64,000 bases of DNA from positions 310,001 through 374,000 of the forward strand of contig CAJXUD010000002.1 of NCBI GenBank assembly GCA_913061415.1, written 5' to 3'. The DNA is from an uncultured Oleispira sp. Lineage in GTDB: Bacteria > Pseudomonadota > Gammaproteobacteria > Pseudomonadales > Oceanobacteraceae. The notes under the pieces are model-generated. The model searched no databases, was not told where the DNA came from, and worked only from the letters and a program-made list of their open reading frames with translations. Both the position numbers and the translations under genes were made by a program. How positions within the stretch are numbered: the stretch's first letter is position 1; every line of letters starts with the position of its first letter. Positions 49,836 to 59,786 of this stretch are shown one piece after another.

Positions 49836-51653
49836 TTAAGAATTACTAATCCACAAGGTTTGATAAGGCACCAGCTGAACCAGCATTTCTTGGCGGGTCA
49901 ATTTATTACCCGTTATCAAGTCAGACCAGTTGTATGTACAGTCTAGATTTATGTCTGACAACATAAACTCTTGCGGCTGATCGCTAATGTTACTAATGCA
50001 AAAGATACTTTGAGTCTTATCGATCGACTGCCTCCAATAAGCAAAAATGGCATCCCCCAAATGCAAGGTGTACTGCAGCGCATTGGGATGAAACGCTTTC
50101 TGCTGTTGACGAATAGCTAATAAGCTTTTCAGTTGAGTGAAGACTGTTTTGTGGTGGCTGTCTGATGTACCTAACGCTGATGTGCCTAACGCTGATGCAG
50201 TTAACGCAGATGAGCTTAAAAGCATCTGAAGCTCGTCGTATTGCCATTGATGGCGATTGATTGAGCGATTGTGCCCGGTATTTTCCATACGCTGATAATC
50301 ATTACCCGTTGCTAATAAGCTGTGCACATAAATCCCGGGAATACCTTCTAAGCCCAACATAATGGCATGAGCACAAACAAAGCGATCAATGCCGTTATCA
50401 TCTTCACCGTTAATGGTTCCTTTTAAGGCATCAAATAAGGCGATGTTCACTTCATAGGGCTTTTGAATACTTTCACCCAGCTCGCTTTCTAATGCCCGCC
50501 AAGAAATTCGCCCGCCAAAACCTTGCAACGTTTCGACCAATACTTGAGTTTCTTTATCGCCTAAAATGCCTTCTACCGGTCTTAATCCCAAGCCATCGTG
50601 TGAGGCAATAAAGTTAAAATACGTGGTCCCTAATTGCGCGGGCGGCATGCTCATTAACCAGAGTTTTAAATGATGACTATTACCGGTTAACAAAGTATTA
50701 ATTAATAGCGGCGGCAAGGCAAAGTTATAAACGCAGTGGGCTTCATTGGCATTACCAAAGTAAGATAAATTTTCGCGATTAGGAATATTGGTTTCGGTAA
50801 TGATCACCGCGTCCATTTGCGCATGCTCGATCAATAATCGTAATAGTCGCACAACGTTGTGTGTTTCTTCTAAGTTGATACTTTGCGAACCGGCTTTTTT
50901 CCATAAAAACGCAATAGCATCTAGCCTAAAGATACGCACACCCATATCGAGATACTGGCGTATTATTGTTACGAACTGCAATAACACCTCTGGGTTTCTA
51001 AAGTCTAAATCAACCTGATCATGACTGAACGTACACCAAACATGCTGCAGACCTTTTGGGGTTTGAGTCGCTCTTAATAATTCACTGGTTCTTGGCCTAA
51101 CCACCTGAGATAAGTCTGAATCAGGAGATTCGGTATAAAAGTAATCATGCCCTGGGCCTTCGCCTTTTATGAAGTTTTGAAACCATAAGCTACGACTGGA
51201 ACAATGGTTAATCACAAGATCGGCCATTAGGCGATAATCGTGACTAATACTTTGAATATCTTCCCAACTTCCTAATGCTTCATTAATACTCGAAAAATCC
51301 ATCACAGCAAAACCATCATCAGAACTGAAGGGAAAGAACGGCAAAATATGCACGCTATTAATCAGTCCTTCGCAGTGCTCATCTAAGAAATGCTTTAAGG
51401 TGATGAGCGGTTTTTCGTTAGGCGATAAAAAACTATCACCATAAGTGATCATGATCGTTGATGATTGATCCCACAAATCACAGGGGTGCAGCGAGTCATG
51501 GGAAGCGCCATCATAACGACTACCCCCTAGCCGCATTGTTTCTAAAAGATTTTTCGCCAAAACACCTGTGGGGACATCAATATGGGTTTCATGATAAATC
51601 ATATCTAACAAGTGCTGACAACGCTGTAATAATGCAGAATCGAATAAGCTCAT
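49836..51653 (-). CDS. GH13_18 sugar phosphorylase, likely glucosylglycerate phosphorylase
   Basis: A 605-residue alpha-amylase-superfamily enzyme of the sucrose-phosphorylase group. Catalytic residues can be placed in [12 protein letters not shown] (nucleophile Asp), [16 protein letters not shown] (acid/base Glu) and [12 protein letters not shown] (transition-state Asp). Known GH13_18 members include sucrose phosphorylase and glucosylglycerate phosphorylase (E. coli YcjM). The neighbouring GT, phosphatase and glycerate kinase genes favour the latter: glucosylglycerate + Pi gives glucose-1-phosphate + D-glycerate. The start overlaps the GT stop (ATGA). A 15-bp tandem duplication codes for the [11 protein letters not shown] loop near residue 490. 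Confidence 0.82.
   Translation of the reverse strand: MSLFDSALLQRCQHLLDMIYHETHIDVPTGVLAKNLLETMRLGGSRYDGASHDSLHPCDLWDQSSTIMITYGDSFLSPNEKPLITLKHFLDEHCEGLINSVHILPFFPFSSDDGFAVMDFSSINEALGSWEDIQSISHDYRLMADLVINHCSSRSLWFQNFIKGEGPGHDYFYTESPDSDLSQVVRPRTSELLRATQTPKGLQHVWCTFSHDQVDLDFRNPEVLLQFVTIIRQYLDMGVRIFRLDAIAFLWKKAGSQSINLEETHNVVRLLRLLIEHAQMDAVIITETNIPNRENLSYFGNANEAHCVYNFALPPLLINTLLTGNSHHLKLWLMSMPPAQLGTTYFNFIASHDGLGLRPVEGILGDKETQVLVETLQGFGGRISWRALESELGESIQKPYEVNIALFDALKGTINGEDDNGIDRFVCAHAIMLGLEGIPGIYVHSLLATGNDYQRMENTGHNRSINRHQWQYDELQMLLSSSALTASALGTSALGTSDSHHKTVFTQLKSLLAIRQQQKAFHPNALQYTLHLGDAIFAYWRQSIDKTQSIFCISNISDQPQEFMLSDINLDCTYNWSDLITGNKLTRQEMLVQLVPYQTLWISNS
50163..50207. repeat. 15-bp tandem repeat inside the GH13 gene
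   Basis: TGATGTACCTAACGC, TGATGTGCCTAACGC and TGATGCAGTTAACGC follow each other with 15-bp period (50163, 50178, 50193). They encode a Ser/Ala/Leu/Gly/Thr-rich surface-type insertion near residues 482-497. Confidence 0.75.
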
Positions 51654-52876
51654 CGTGACATAAACTCCTTATTATCTTCTTCAACAGCCTCGTATAAACG
51701 TTCTAAAATATCAGGTTTAGCGCTAATAACGCGATTCCAGCTTGGAATAAAAGGCGTTTCCATCGGTTTATCTAAAAAAGCTTCCCCTGCCTTCATAATA
51801 TTCTGAGCAAATAATTCAACGGCTTTTTCTTCAGAGTGAATATCCAAAGTTAAGCCATTCATTACTGCATCGTTATGATACGTTTCGATAAAATCTAAGG
51901 CGATACGATAGTAAGTTGCTTTAATCGAGCGGAAGGTTTCGGTATTGAATGTTTTGCCATGAGTGGCGAGTTTTCTAAAGAGTGCTTTAGAAATATCAAT
52001 CGACATTTTTGATAAACCACCTTGATCGTTATCTAAAGATAAGTCTTGGTGCTTATGATCATACACATCTGCGATATCAACTTGGCATAAACGATTATTG
52101 GCATAGTTTCTGTGCATTTCAGATAACACACCAATTTCTAACCCCCAATCACTTGGAATACGAATATCATTTAAGACATCTTTACGAAATGAAAACTCCC
52201 CGGCTAATGGATAGCGGAAGCTGTCCATAAACTGTAGGTATTCCATTTCACCAAATATTTTTTTGAGCGCTCGTAATAGCGGCGTCACTAATAAACGACT
52301 GACTCGGCCATTAATTTTTCCATCGGCAACACGGGCATAAAAGCCTTTGCAAAACTCATAATTAAAACGAGGGTTTGCAACGGGATAAATCAATCGTGCT
52401 AGCAGTTCTCTATCGTACGTCACGATGTCGCAATCATGTAAAGCAACGGATTCAGAGCGGTTAGATGCTAAGGTATAGCCCATGCAATACCAAACATTTC
52501 GGCCTTTACCTAACTCTTTAGGTGCTAGATCTAATGCTTGTAGCTCGGCATCTAATGCTTGTAATCGCGGGCCTTCATTCCATAATACGCGATGATGTTG
52601 CGGTAGCTTGGAAAAGAAAGTTAACGCATGTCGATACTGCGCTTCATCAGCGCGGTCTAAGCCAATAACGATTTCATTAAGATAATCTGCACCTGTTAAA
52701 TGGTTTACGATATTGGGCAACGCATCGCCTTCTAGCTCCGAGAATAAGGATGGCAAAATTAATGACATCGGTCGTTTTTTGCTAAAGATTCTCAGCTCTT
52801 CTTCAAGCGCCTCAATAGGGCGATGAGCTAGGTTATGTAATGTGGTTACGATACCATTTTGATAAAAGTCAGCCAT
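51650..52876 (-). CDS. GpgS-like glucosyl-3-phosphoglycerate synthase (GT-A glycosyltransferase)
   Basis: A 408-residue GT-A fold enzyme. [11 protein letters not shown] opens the nucleotide-binding half; [18 protein letters not shown] gives the metal-binding DxD-like motif, and [11 protein letters not shown] and [26 protein letters not shown] match the GT81/GpgS family. Expected reaction: NDP-glucose + 3-phospho-D-glycerate gives glucosyl-3-phosphoglycerate. The next enzyme, an MpgP-like phosphatase, is encoded 35 bp upstream. A mannosyl version (MpgS) is a less likely alternative. Confidence 0.82.
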   Translation of the reverse strand: MADFYQNGIVTTLHNLAHRPIEALEEELRIFSKKRPMSLILPSLFSELEGDALPNIVNHLTGADYLNEIVIGLDRADEAQYRHALTFFSKLPQHHRVLWNEGPRLQALDAELQALDLAPKELGKGRNVWYCMGYTLASNRSESVALHDCDIVTYDRELLARLIYPVANPRFNYEFCKGFYARVADGKINGRVSRLLVTPLLRALKKIFGEMEYLQFMDSFRYPLAGEFSFRKDVLNDIRIPSDWGLEIGVLSEMHRNYANNRLCQVDIADVYDHKHQDLSLDNDQGGLSKMSIDISKALFRKLATHGKTFNTETFRSIKATYYRIALDFIETYHNDAVMNGLTLDIHSEEKAVELFAQNIMKAGEAFLDKPMETPFIPSWNRVISAKPDILERLYEAVEEDNKEFMSR

Positions 52877-52911
52877 GATAATTCCTTATAAATAAAATTA
52901 GATTAATAACG

Positions 52912-53745
52912 TTATAAAATCTTTCGTAAGCCTGAATTCCAGCCTACCGGCCCAAACTCTTCTGAGATAAAAAAGCCACGCACTCGTTTTAATTTTGGCG
53001 GAGCGTGTACTGGGGATCGAATGATTAAGGCGAGGTCAGCCGCTTCGAGCATTGCGACATCGTTATCACTATCTCCTACGGCAATTGTTTTTAGCGCTGG
53101 CGCTGTGCATTCTTTTTCATATTGCTTGTTATATTCTTCCGCCAGCCAGACTAATGCTTTTCCTTTGTCACAAAAGCCACTTAAATGCAGAAAGCGTCCA
53201 CCTTGTAATACGTGCCCGCCCTGCTCTTCTAACCATTGGATAAAGACTTGTTTAGCGCTTTCTACTCCCAACCAAGAAATGGGCTCGCCGTATTCACGAG
53301 TATTCGCCTGCAGCGCTTGCTGTTGAGATAGCCCAGTGACTTGCGCAATCACTTCTTCTTTCATCGCAGAAAAATGACTAAAGCTATAAGGAAATATTTT
53401 CTTAGCGTTATCCAGTATCGAAAGCCAATGACTGCGTGGCTGAGAAAAGCTATAAACCCAAAAACCATCGCGCTCAATACAGCCTTCTGGCTTGCTTTCA
53501 AAATAGCCTTGTGGGATATAAACCGCCGCACCATTTTCGGTAATAAACGGGTGCCTATTATTTAACTCTACTCGTAAGGCTTCGACTTCTGCCCGAGTTT
53601 TACTGGTGGTTAATATGACTGGGATTTCATCTTGATCTAGCTTTGCGAGTAAAGCATCAGCCGCGGCATGACTGTATGTATCATGATCTAAAAGCGATCC
53701 ATCAAGATCACTGAATATTAACCATTTATTATTGGGACTAACCAT
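52912..53745 (-). CDS. HAD-IIB mannosyl/glucosyl-3-phosphoglycerate phosphatase
   Basis: A 277-residue HAD phosphatase. The nucleophile motif is FSDLDGSLLDHDTYS; motif II is LTTSKT and the metal-binding motif IV AVGDSDNDVAML. FITENGAAVYIP is typical of the MpgP/YedP group. It removes phosphate from the glycosyl-3-phosphoglycerate product of the adjacent synthase, giving glucosylglycerate. It overlaps the kinase gene by 8 bp. Confidence 0.87.
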   Translation of the reverse strand: MVSPNNKWLIFSDLDGSLLDHDTYSHAAADALLAKLDQDEIPVILTTSKTRAEVEALRVELNNRHPFITENGAAVYIPQGYFESKPEGCIERDGFWVYSFSQPRSHWLSILDNAKKIFPYSFSHFSAMKEEVIAQVTGLSQQQALQANTREYGEPISWLGVESAKQVFIQWLEEQGGHVLQGGRFLHLSGFCDKGKALVWLAEEYNKQYEKECTAPALKTIAVGDSDNDVAMLEAADLALIIRSPVHAPPKLKRVRGFFISEEFGPVGWNSGLRKIL

Positions 53746-54763
53746 TAGCAGGTCCTTCTAGTGCAGAGTCGAACGTCATATCCTGCAAACCAAATCGTGG
53801 GTCATTAGGTAAAGGATTTGGCGCTTGATAGGCCGCAACTTGTCGTTTCGACGATAATTGAAATAAATGCTGACATACTTTCGGTAAGTACTTCAAACTA
53901 TGGCGCGTTAACCGTTCATAATGTTGAATAAAGGTTTTAACTTGCTCTGCACTCATAATGTGATGATCTGCGAGGTTGTGTTTTTTATTTCCCCCCGCAC
54001 TACTGCTCAGTTGCTCGGCCAACTTCTGCTCTTGCTCTAATCGCCACTGGTAAACACAACTAAAACTCGGCGCTTGCAGCATGATCAAGCGATCAATGAG
54101 TTGCCACAGTTCGGGATAATTACTCACCAATTGCTGATTAATAAAACTGCGCCATTGACCATCAGGGTCTTGCAAGGACTCCAGTTCATTAATCGGCGCT
54201 AATAGTGCGCCTTCTGCTTCTGCGGTAATCCCTACGCACCAGCCTTCTAGAATGATGATATCGAGAGGGGTTTCAGGTTCCTCTGGCCACTGTTCTTGGG
54301 GAAAGCGATCATCCTGCGCTTTATTGAACTTCGGGACTCTTACTGCACCACTGTTGGCAGATAGCTGATGCAAGGTATCTAAAGCTAGCTCTAAATCATG
54401 AGTGCCTGGCACTCCTCTAGTCGATAAAAGTGGATGCACTTCTAAGGCAAGCTGCTGCCTTTGCAGCCGGGTTAAGTAGAAGTCATCAATAGAGATAGCC
54501 GTGACCTTCAGCCCTCTGTCTTTTAGACGCGTACACAAATAATCAGCAAGCGTTGTTTTGCCTGACCCTTGGCAGCCATTGATACCCACAATTAAGGTGC
54601 GTGCTGGATTAGGCCGTCCTAGATTAGCTCGTCGCGCACCGTTTTGGTGCTCTGTATGATGCTCAATCAAGGTTTCAACAATGGGGTCAAACCAGATGGA
54701 AGCTTGCTGTAAATAATGCTCGGGCAAGCTATTCCTTGTGATAAATCCACGTATTCCGCCCAT
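53738..54763 (-). CDS. D-glycerate 3-kinase (GLYK-type P-loop kinase)
   Basis: A 341-residue P-loop kinase. Walker A is INGCQGSGKTTLADYL; AISIDDFYLTRLQRQQLA and HPLLSTRGVPGTHDLELAL match plant-type glycerate kinases and their bacterial relatives, and ILEGWCVG follows. It would return D-glycerate, freed by the phosphorylase, to 3-phosphoglycerate, the substrate of the synthase encoded in the same operon. ATG 54763 follows AGAGG; a GTG 6 bp upstream is the alternative. Confidence 0.87.
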   Translation of the reverse strand: MGGIRGFITRNSLPEHYLQQASIWFDPIVETLIEHHTEHQNGARRANLGRPNPARTLIVGINGCQGSGKTTLADYLCTRLKDRGLKVTAISIDDFYLTRLQRQQLALEVHPLLSTRGVPGTHDLELALDTLHQLSANSGAVRVPKFNKAQDDRFPQEQWPEEPETPLDIIILEGWCVGITAEAEGALLAPINELESLQDPDGQWRSFINQQLVSNYPELWQLIDRLIMLQAPSFSCVYQWRLEQEQKLAEQLSSSAGGNKKHNLADHHIMSAEQVKTFIQHYERLTRHSLKYLPKVCQHLFQLSSKRQVAAYQAPNPLPNDPRFGLQDMTFDSALEGPANG

Positions 54764-54879
54764 AACCACCTCTAAAAATCGTTTGCGCAGCGCTTTAAGA
54801 GCCCCGCTTTACAAGAGGTAGAGCAGGAACCGTACCCTTTTTATAATTTCAGCAAAAATTCTTTAAATATTCACATTTC

Positions 54880-54897
54880 CTGTCATATTTCTGTAAC
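54880..54897 (+). promoter_or_regulatory. Pho box upstream of pstS
   Basis: CTGTCATATTTCTGTAAC is a near-consensus PhoB site: CTGTCAT, a 4-bp AT spacer, CTGTAAC. It ends 99 bp before the pstS start and lies between divergent pstS and the glycerate kinase gene, so it could also affect the solute operon. Confidence 0.85.
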
Positions 54898-54996
54898 ATT
54901 GTTCATGGATACTCCTCATCACTAAATAACTATTCGACCAAATACTTCTTACTTAGAATGGTCTAAATAAGAATGACTATTAAACAGGAAATGATG

Positions 54997-56040
54997 ATGA
55001 AAAATATTTTAGCCCTTAGTGCTGCACTTGCAGCTTCTGCAATCAGCATGTCAGCCAACGCACAGCGTGATTACATCAGCATTGTAGGTTCTTCAACTGT
55101 TTACCCATTCTCAACAGTGGTTGCAGAACGCTTCGGTAAGTCGACTAAGTTCGCAACACCTAAGGTTGAATCAACGGGTTCTGGTGGTGGTTTGAAGTTA
55201 TTTTGTTCTGGTGTTGGTAGTGCAACCCCTGATATTACAAACGCTTCTCGTGCTATTAAGAGTTCAGAAGTTGAGCTTTGTGCTAAAAACGGCATTAAAG
55301 ACATCATCGAAGTAACCGTGGGCTATGACGGTATTGTATTAGCGAATACTACCGCCGCTAAACAGATCTCTTTAACACGTCGTGAAATATTCCTAGCACT
55401 TGCTAAGAACATTCCTAACCCAGATGGTAGCGAAACGTTAGTTGAAAACCCATACCAGACGTGGAACGAAATCAACCCTACGTTGCCAAAATCTAAAATC
55501 GAAGTATTAGGTCCACCACCAACATCTGGTACTCGTGATGCATTTGCTGAGCTTGCTTTAGAAGGCGGTTGTAAGACTTTCCCTTTCATTAAAGCAATGA
55601 AGAAGCAGGACAAAAAGAAGTATAAAGCAGTTTGTCACGCGGTTCGTGAAGATGGTGCTTATGTTGAAGCAGGCGAAAACGATAACCTGATTGTACAAAA
55701 GCTAGTGGCTAATCCGACAGCATTGGGTGTATTTGGTTATAGCTTCTTAGAGCAAAACTCTGAGAAAGTTCAAGGTTCATTGATCGATGGTAAGTTACCG
55801 ACTTTCGATGCGATTGCAGACGGTTCATACCCTGTAAGCCGCTCTTTATTCTTCTATGTTAAAAAGGCTCACATCGGCGTAATCCCTGGTATTGAACAGT
55901 ACCTTGCAGAATTTACTTCAGAGAAAGCCATGGGTGAATACGGTTACCTTGCCGAGAAAGGCATGATCCCAATGACAGATGAAGAGCGTGACAACGTACT
56001 GAACACAGTGAAGAACTTAATACCTTTGACTAAAAAGTAA
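54997..56040 (+). CDS. pstS: phosphate-binding periplasmic protein
   Basis: A 347-residue binding protein with a signal peptide (cleavage near SANA-QR). SIVGSSTVYPFSTVVAERFG and ESTGSGGGLKLFCSGVG carry the Ser/Thr/Gly phosphate-binding residues of PstS; a GTRDAFAEL stretch also fits. It feeds PstCAB. AGGAA lies 6 nt before ATG 54997; earlier in-frame ATGs (54973, 54991, 54994) are possible. A Pho box upstream indicates PhoB control. Confidence 0.92.
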   Translation: MKNILALSAALAASAISMSANAQRDYISIVGSSTVYPFSTVVAERFGKSTKFATPKVESTGSGGGLKLFCSGVGSATPDITNASRAIKSSEVELCAKNGIKDIIEVTVGYDGIVLANTTAAKQISLTRREIFLALAKNIPNPDGSETLVENPYQTWNEINPTLPKSKIEVLGPPPTSGTRDAFAELALEGGCKTFPFIKAMKKQDKKKYKAVCHAVREDGAYVEAGENDNLIVQKLVANPTALGVFGYSFLEQNSEKVQGSLIDGKLPTFDAIADGSYPVSRSLFFYVKKAHIGVIPGIEQYLAEFTSEKAMGEYGYLAEKGMIPMTDEERDNVLNTVKNLIPLTKK

Positions 56041-56146
56041 GTCATACTAGTTAATAGCACACAATACCGGGGCTTATTCTGAAAAAGAATGAGTCTCGGT
56101 TTTTGCGTATTTAAAAGAAAACCATAACGAGTAATCAAAAAAGAAT

Positions 56147-57520
56147 ATGAACTTTAGTAGCCTGCTCATCATCGTCATCATTGTTCTGGGAGGTGCCTAT
56201 TTTTTAGGTAGAAACCGCGCCCGAGCAATCTCCAATCAAGGTGTGCGAATGCACTCCTTGCCCGATCACTACGGTACGTTAATGGCCTTATGGACCGGTG
56301 TACCCGCCCTTATTTTATTACTGACATGGCATTTATTAGAAGGCCCTGTTATTAACCATTTATTAGTTGCTCAACTTCCAGCTGCTATTCAACAAGCAGA
56401 TTCTTCAACCATTCAGCTGACTATCAGTAAAGTTTATAATCTAGCTTCAGCTTCTGGTATTGCTGCAGACCCTAGTTTGTTGCCCGCAGTAGAACATCTA
56501 ACGGCATTGAACGAGCGCACACTGATATTAAACTCGGGCATCGCATTAAGTTTATGCTTGGTGTGCTTTGTCATTACCTTTCGCCGCATTAAACCTGAAT
56601 TGCGCGCTCGCTCAGAAATGGAGCGTATTGTTAATCTTCTATTACTTTCTAGTTCTGGCATTGCGGTATTAACCACGGTTGGCATTCTTGCTAGTGTCAT
56701 GTTCGAAGCTTGGATGTTCTTTCAGCAAGTCAATCCACTAGAATTTTTATTTGGTACCACTTGGTCACCGCAAGTCGCTTTACGGGCTGATCAATCTGGT
56801 TCCTCAGGCAGCTTCGGAGCGGTACCTTTATTTGCTGGTACGCTTTTAATTTCATCCATTGCAATGATTATTGCAGTGCCCGTTGGTTTAATGGCGGCAA
56901 TCTATCTATCTGAATACGCCAGCAGTAATGTGCGCAAATACGCAAAACCGGCCTTAGAAGTATTGGCAGGGATTCCAACCGTTGTTTACGGTTTTTTTGC
57001 CGCACTCACCGTTGCACCCTTTATTCGAGCATTAGGCACGGACTTAGGCTTAGAAGTATCTTCCGAAAGTGCACTAGCCGCTGGGCTAGTAATGGGCGTA
57101 ATGATCATCCCTTTTGTTTCTTCGCTATCCGATGATGTGATTAACGCCGTACCGCAATCATTACGTGATGGCAGCTTCGGTTTAGGTGCGACTAAAAACG
57201 AGACGATTAGACAGGTTGTTATTCCTGCTGCACTGCCTGGTATCGTAGGTGCCGTTATGCTTGCAGTATCTCGAGCAATTGGTGAAACCATGATCGTAGC
57301 GATGGCCGCAGGCTTAGCTGCGAACTTAACCGCCAACCCTCTAGATAGTGTGACTACCGTAACCGTTCAAATTGTAACCTTGCTGGTCGGCGACCAAGAG
57401 TTTGATTCACCAAAAACACTAGCGGCTTTTGCTTTAGGCTTGGTGCTTTTCTTAGCAACCTTAATCTTAAATTTTGTTGCAATAAAAATTGTTCAAAAAT
57501 ATCGAGAGCAATATGACTGA
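56147..57520 (+). CDS. pstC: phosphate ABC transporter permease PstC
   Basis: A 457-residue permease. An N-terminal helix pair and a soluble segment (~residues 75-125) precede the six-helix permease core; the coupling motif is DGSFGLGATKNETIRQVVIPAALPG. The N-terminal extension is typical of the longer PstC of marine and pseudomonad gammaproteobacteria. It lies between pstS and pstA and overlaps pstA by 8 bp. Confidence 0.94.
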   Translation: MNFSSLLIIVIIVLGGAYFLGRNRARAISNQGVRMHSLPDHYGTLMALWTGVPALILLLTWHLLEGPVINHLLVAQLPAAIQQADSSTIQLTISKVYNLASASGIAADPSLLPAVEHLTALNERTLILNSGIALSLCLVCFVITFRRIKPELRARSEMERIVNLLLLSSSGIAVLTTVGILASVMFEAWMFFQQVNPLEFLFGTTWSPQVALRADQSGSSGSFGAVPLFAGTLLISSIAMIIAVPVGLMAAIYLSEYASSNVRKYAKPALEVLAGIPTVVYGFFAALTVAPFIRALGTDLGLEVSSESALAAGLVMGVMIIPFVSSLSDDVINAVPQSLRDGSFGLGATKNETIRQVVIPAALPGIVGAVMLAVSRAIGETMIVAMAAGLAANLTANPLDSVTTVTVQIVTLLVGDQEFDSPKTLAAFALGLVLFLATLILNFVAIKIVQKYREQYD

Positions 57521-58865
57521 TATTAAAAAGAATGATTCACATGAAAAAAAATCAAATACATCAACTGAGTCGAACACTATGACAACGACACAGCTAACAA
57601 CCCGTGAAAAGGTTGAACTGAGCTTAGGCCGCCGCCGTGCAGCTGAAACACGCTTTCGCTTATATGGCATGGCGTCTGTTTTCTTTGGTATGTTATGCCT
57701 AGTGGTTTTATTTACGGATATCGCTAGTAAAGGTACTGGGGCGTTTAAGCAAACCAGCCTAACCACCGAGATCGTATTAGACAGCGACTACTTAAACCTG
57801 AATAAAGAGAGCACCATCGATGAAATTCGCTTTGCTAACTTTGACGGTTTAATTAAGCGCCATTTTGCGAAAATGCTAAAGCCAAAAGGCCGTAGTGCAA
57901 AGCGCGAACTCTTCAAACTGATCAGCCCTGGCGCTTCTTGGCAATTACAAGAATTGCTACTGGCTAACCCAGACGCTATCGATACAAGTGTGAGCATCGA
58001 ACTATTAATGGACGATGATGTTGACCAGTGGTTTAAACACGATCGCGAACTCGCCGAAGGTCATATGAATGACCGTCTATCCGACCAACAGTTAGTCTGG
58101 CTCAATAGCTGGATTGAAGAAGGGAAGTTAGATACGCATTTTAATACCCTGTTTTTCACTAACGGTGATTCTCGCGAGCCTGAATTGGCTGGTATTCATG
58201 GTGCTATTAAAGGGACGCTTTTAACCTTAATGGTTACGCTCATTCTATCTTTCCCAATTGGCGTTGCCGCAGCGATATACTTAGAAGAGTTCGCACCGCG
58301 TAATCGCATGACTGAAATTGTAGAAATCAATATTAATAACCTAGCCGCCGTACCTTCGATTATTTTTGGTTTATTAGGCATGGCCATCTTTATTAATATT
58401 TTTGGTGTCTCGCGTTCAACGCCTTTATTAGGCGGCTTGGTATTAACCCTGATGACACTGCCGACCATTATTATTTCAGCTCGTGCGGCCATTAAATCGG
58501 TACCACCTTCTATTCGTGAAGCCGCTTATGGTTTAGGCGCATCAAAAAACCAAGTGGTTTTTCATCACGTTTTACCTTTGGCAATGCCGGGTATGCTGAC
58601 GGGAACTATTTTGGGGATGGCACAAGCTTTAGGTGAAACTGCCCCACTATTAATGATTGGTATGGTAGCGTTTGTCGTTGACGTTCCTGGATTTATTAAT
58701 GATCCTTCAACGGTTCTACCGGTGCAAATTTTCTTATGGTCGGATAGCCCAGAGCGCGCTTTCTTAGAACGCACCTCGGGAGCTATTTTAGTTCTATTAT
58801 CCTTTTTAGTCGTGATGAATACCACGGCGGTTATTTTACGTCGTCGCTTAGAACGCCGTTGGTAG
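57513..58865 (+). CDS. pstA: phosphate ABC transporter permease PstA
   Basis: A 450-residue permease. It has a DUF3333-type N-terminal part with one helix (~52-72) and a ~150-residue soluble region, then the permease core with coupling motif EAAYGLGASKNQVVFHHVLPLAMPG. ATG 57513 lies inside the end of pstC (8-bp overlap) with GAGAG upstream; an in-frame TTG at 57489 is less likely. It forms the membrane channel with PstC. Confidence 0.94.
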   Translation: MTDIKKNDSHEKKSNTSTESNTMTTTQLTTREKVELSLGRRRAAETRFRLYGMASVFFGMLCLVVLFTDIASKGTGAFKQTSLTTEIVLDSDYLNLNKESTIDEIRFANFDGLIKRHFAKMLKPKGRSAKRELFKLISPGASWQLQELLLANPDAIDTSVSIELLMDDDVDQWFKHDRELAEGHMNDRLSDQQLVWLNSWIEEGKLDTHFNTLFFTNGDSREPELAGIHGAIKGTLLTLMVTLILSFPIGVAAAIYLEEFAPRNRMTEIVEININNLAAVPSIIFGLLGMAIFINIFGVSRSTPLLGGLVLTLMTLPTIIISARAAIKSVPPSIREAAYGLGASKNQVVFHHVLPLAMPGMLTGTILGMAQALGETAPLLMIGMVAFVVDVPGFINDPSTVLPVQIFLWSDSPERAFLERTSGAILVLLSFLVVMNTTAVILRRRLERRW

Positions 58866-58952
58866 ATCAAAATCAAATCGATTGAGACTGTTTAAATCAA
58901 ACAGTCTTTAAAAAGAATTTAAAAGCGAAAGCTTGAAAGAGAAATATTGAAT

Positions 58953-59768
58953 ATGAATACAAGTATGCAACATATTGAAAACCACATAACGACAGGTATT
59001 CCGTTAAGTGATAAGCCTAAACTGTCAGCACGTAACGTTGATGTTTTCTATGGCGATAAGCAAGCCATTCATGATGTAACGTTAGACATCGGCGCCAATG
59101 AAGTTATCGCTTTAATTGGTCCATCGGGTTGTGGTAAGTCGACTTTTTTACGTACCTTAAACCGCATGAACGATACCATTGATATTTGCAGCATTAAGGG
59201 TGAAATTTTACTCGATGACGAGAATATTTATGGCCCAGATGTGGACACTGTTCCATTACGTGCCCGCGTTGGTATGGTTTTTCAAAAACCAAACCCTTTC
59301 CCAAAATCCATTTATGATAACGTTGCTTATGGCCCTCGTATTCACGGACTTGCCCAATCGCGCGTTGAGCTAGATGAAACGGTAGAAAAAAGTTTGCAGC
59401 GTGCTGGCTTATGGAATGAAGTTAAAGATCGCCTTCACTCTCCAGGTACAGGGCTTTCAGGTGGCCAGCAACAGCGTTTATGCATTGCTCGTACGATTGC
59501 GGTTGATCCAGAGGTTATTTTAATGGATGAGCCATGTTCTGCACTTGACCCTATTGCGACGGCTAAAATTGAAGAGTTGATCGATGACTTGCGTGAAAAA
59601 TACACCATCGCTATCGTAACTCACTCTATGCAGCAGGCTGCTCGTGTTTCACAACGCACCGCTTATTTTCACCTAGGTCAGTTGATCGAAGTGAACCCAA
59701 CCAAACAAGTTTTCACGACCCCTCAGCACGAGTTAACGGAAGCTTATATCACTGGCCGCTTCGGATAG
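58953..59768 (+). CDS. pstB: phosphate ABC transporter ATP-binding protein
   Basis: A 271-residue ATPase with Walker [13 protein letters not shown], signature [16 protein letters not shown] and Walker [32 protein letters not shown] is a PstB hallmark. ATG 58953 is preferred over a TTG 6 bp upstream. It powers phosphate uptake with PstCA. Confidence 0.97.
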   Translation: MNTSMQHIENHITTGIPLSDKPKLSARNVDVFYGDKQAIHDVTLDIGANEVIALIGPSGCGKSTFLRTLNRMNDTIDICSIKGEILLDDENIYGPDVDTVPLRARVGMVFQKPNPFPKSIYDNVAYGPRIHGLAQSRVELDETVEKSLQRAGLWNEVKDRLHSPGTGLSGGQQQRLCIARTIAVDPEVILMDEPCSALDPIATAKIEELIDDLREKYTIAIVTHSMQQAARVSQRTAYFHLGQLIEVNPTKQVFTTPQHELTEAYITGRFG

Positions 59769-59786
59769 AGCACTAATAAGGATAAA

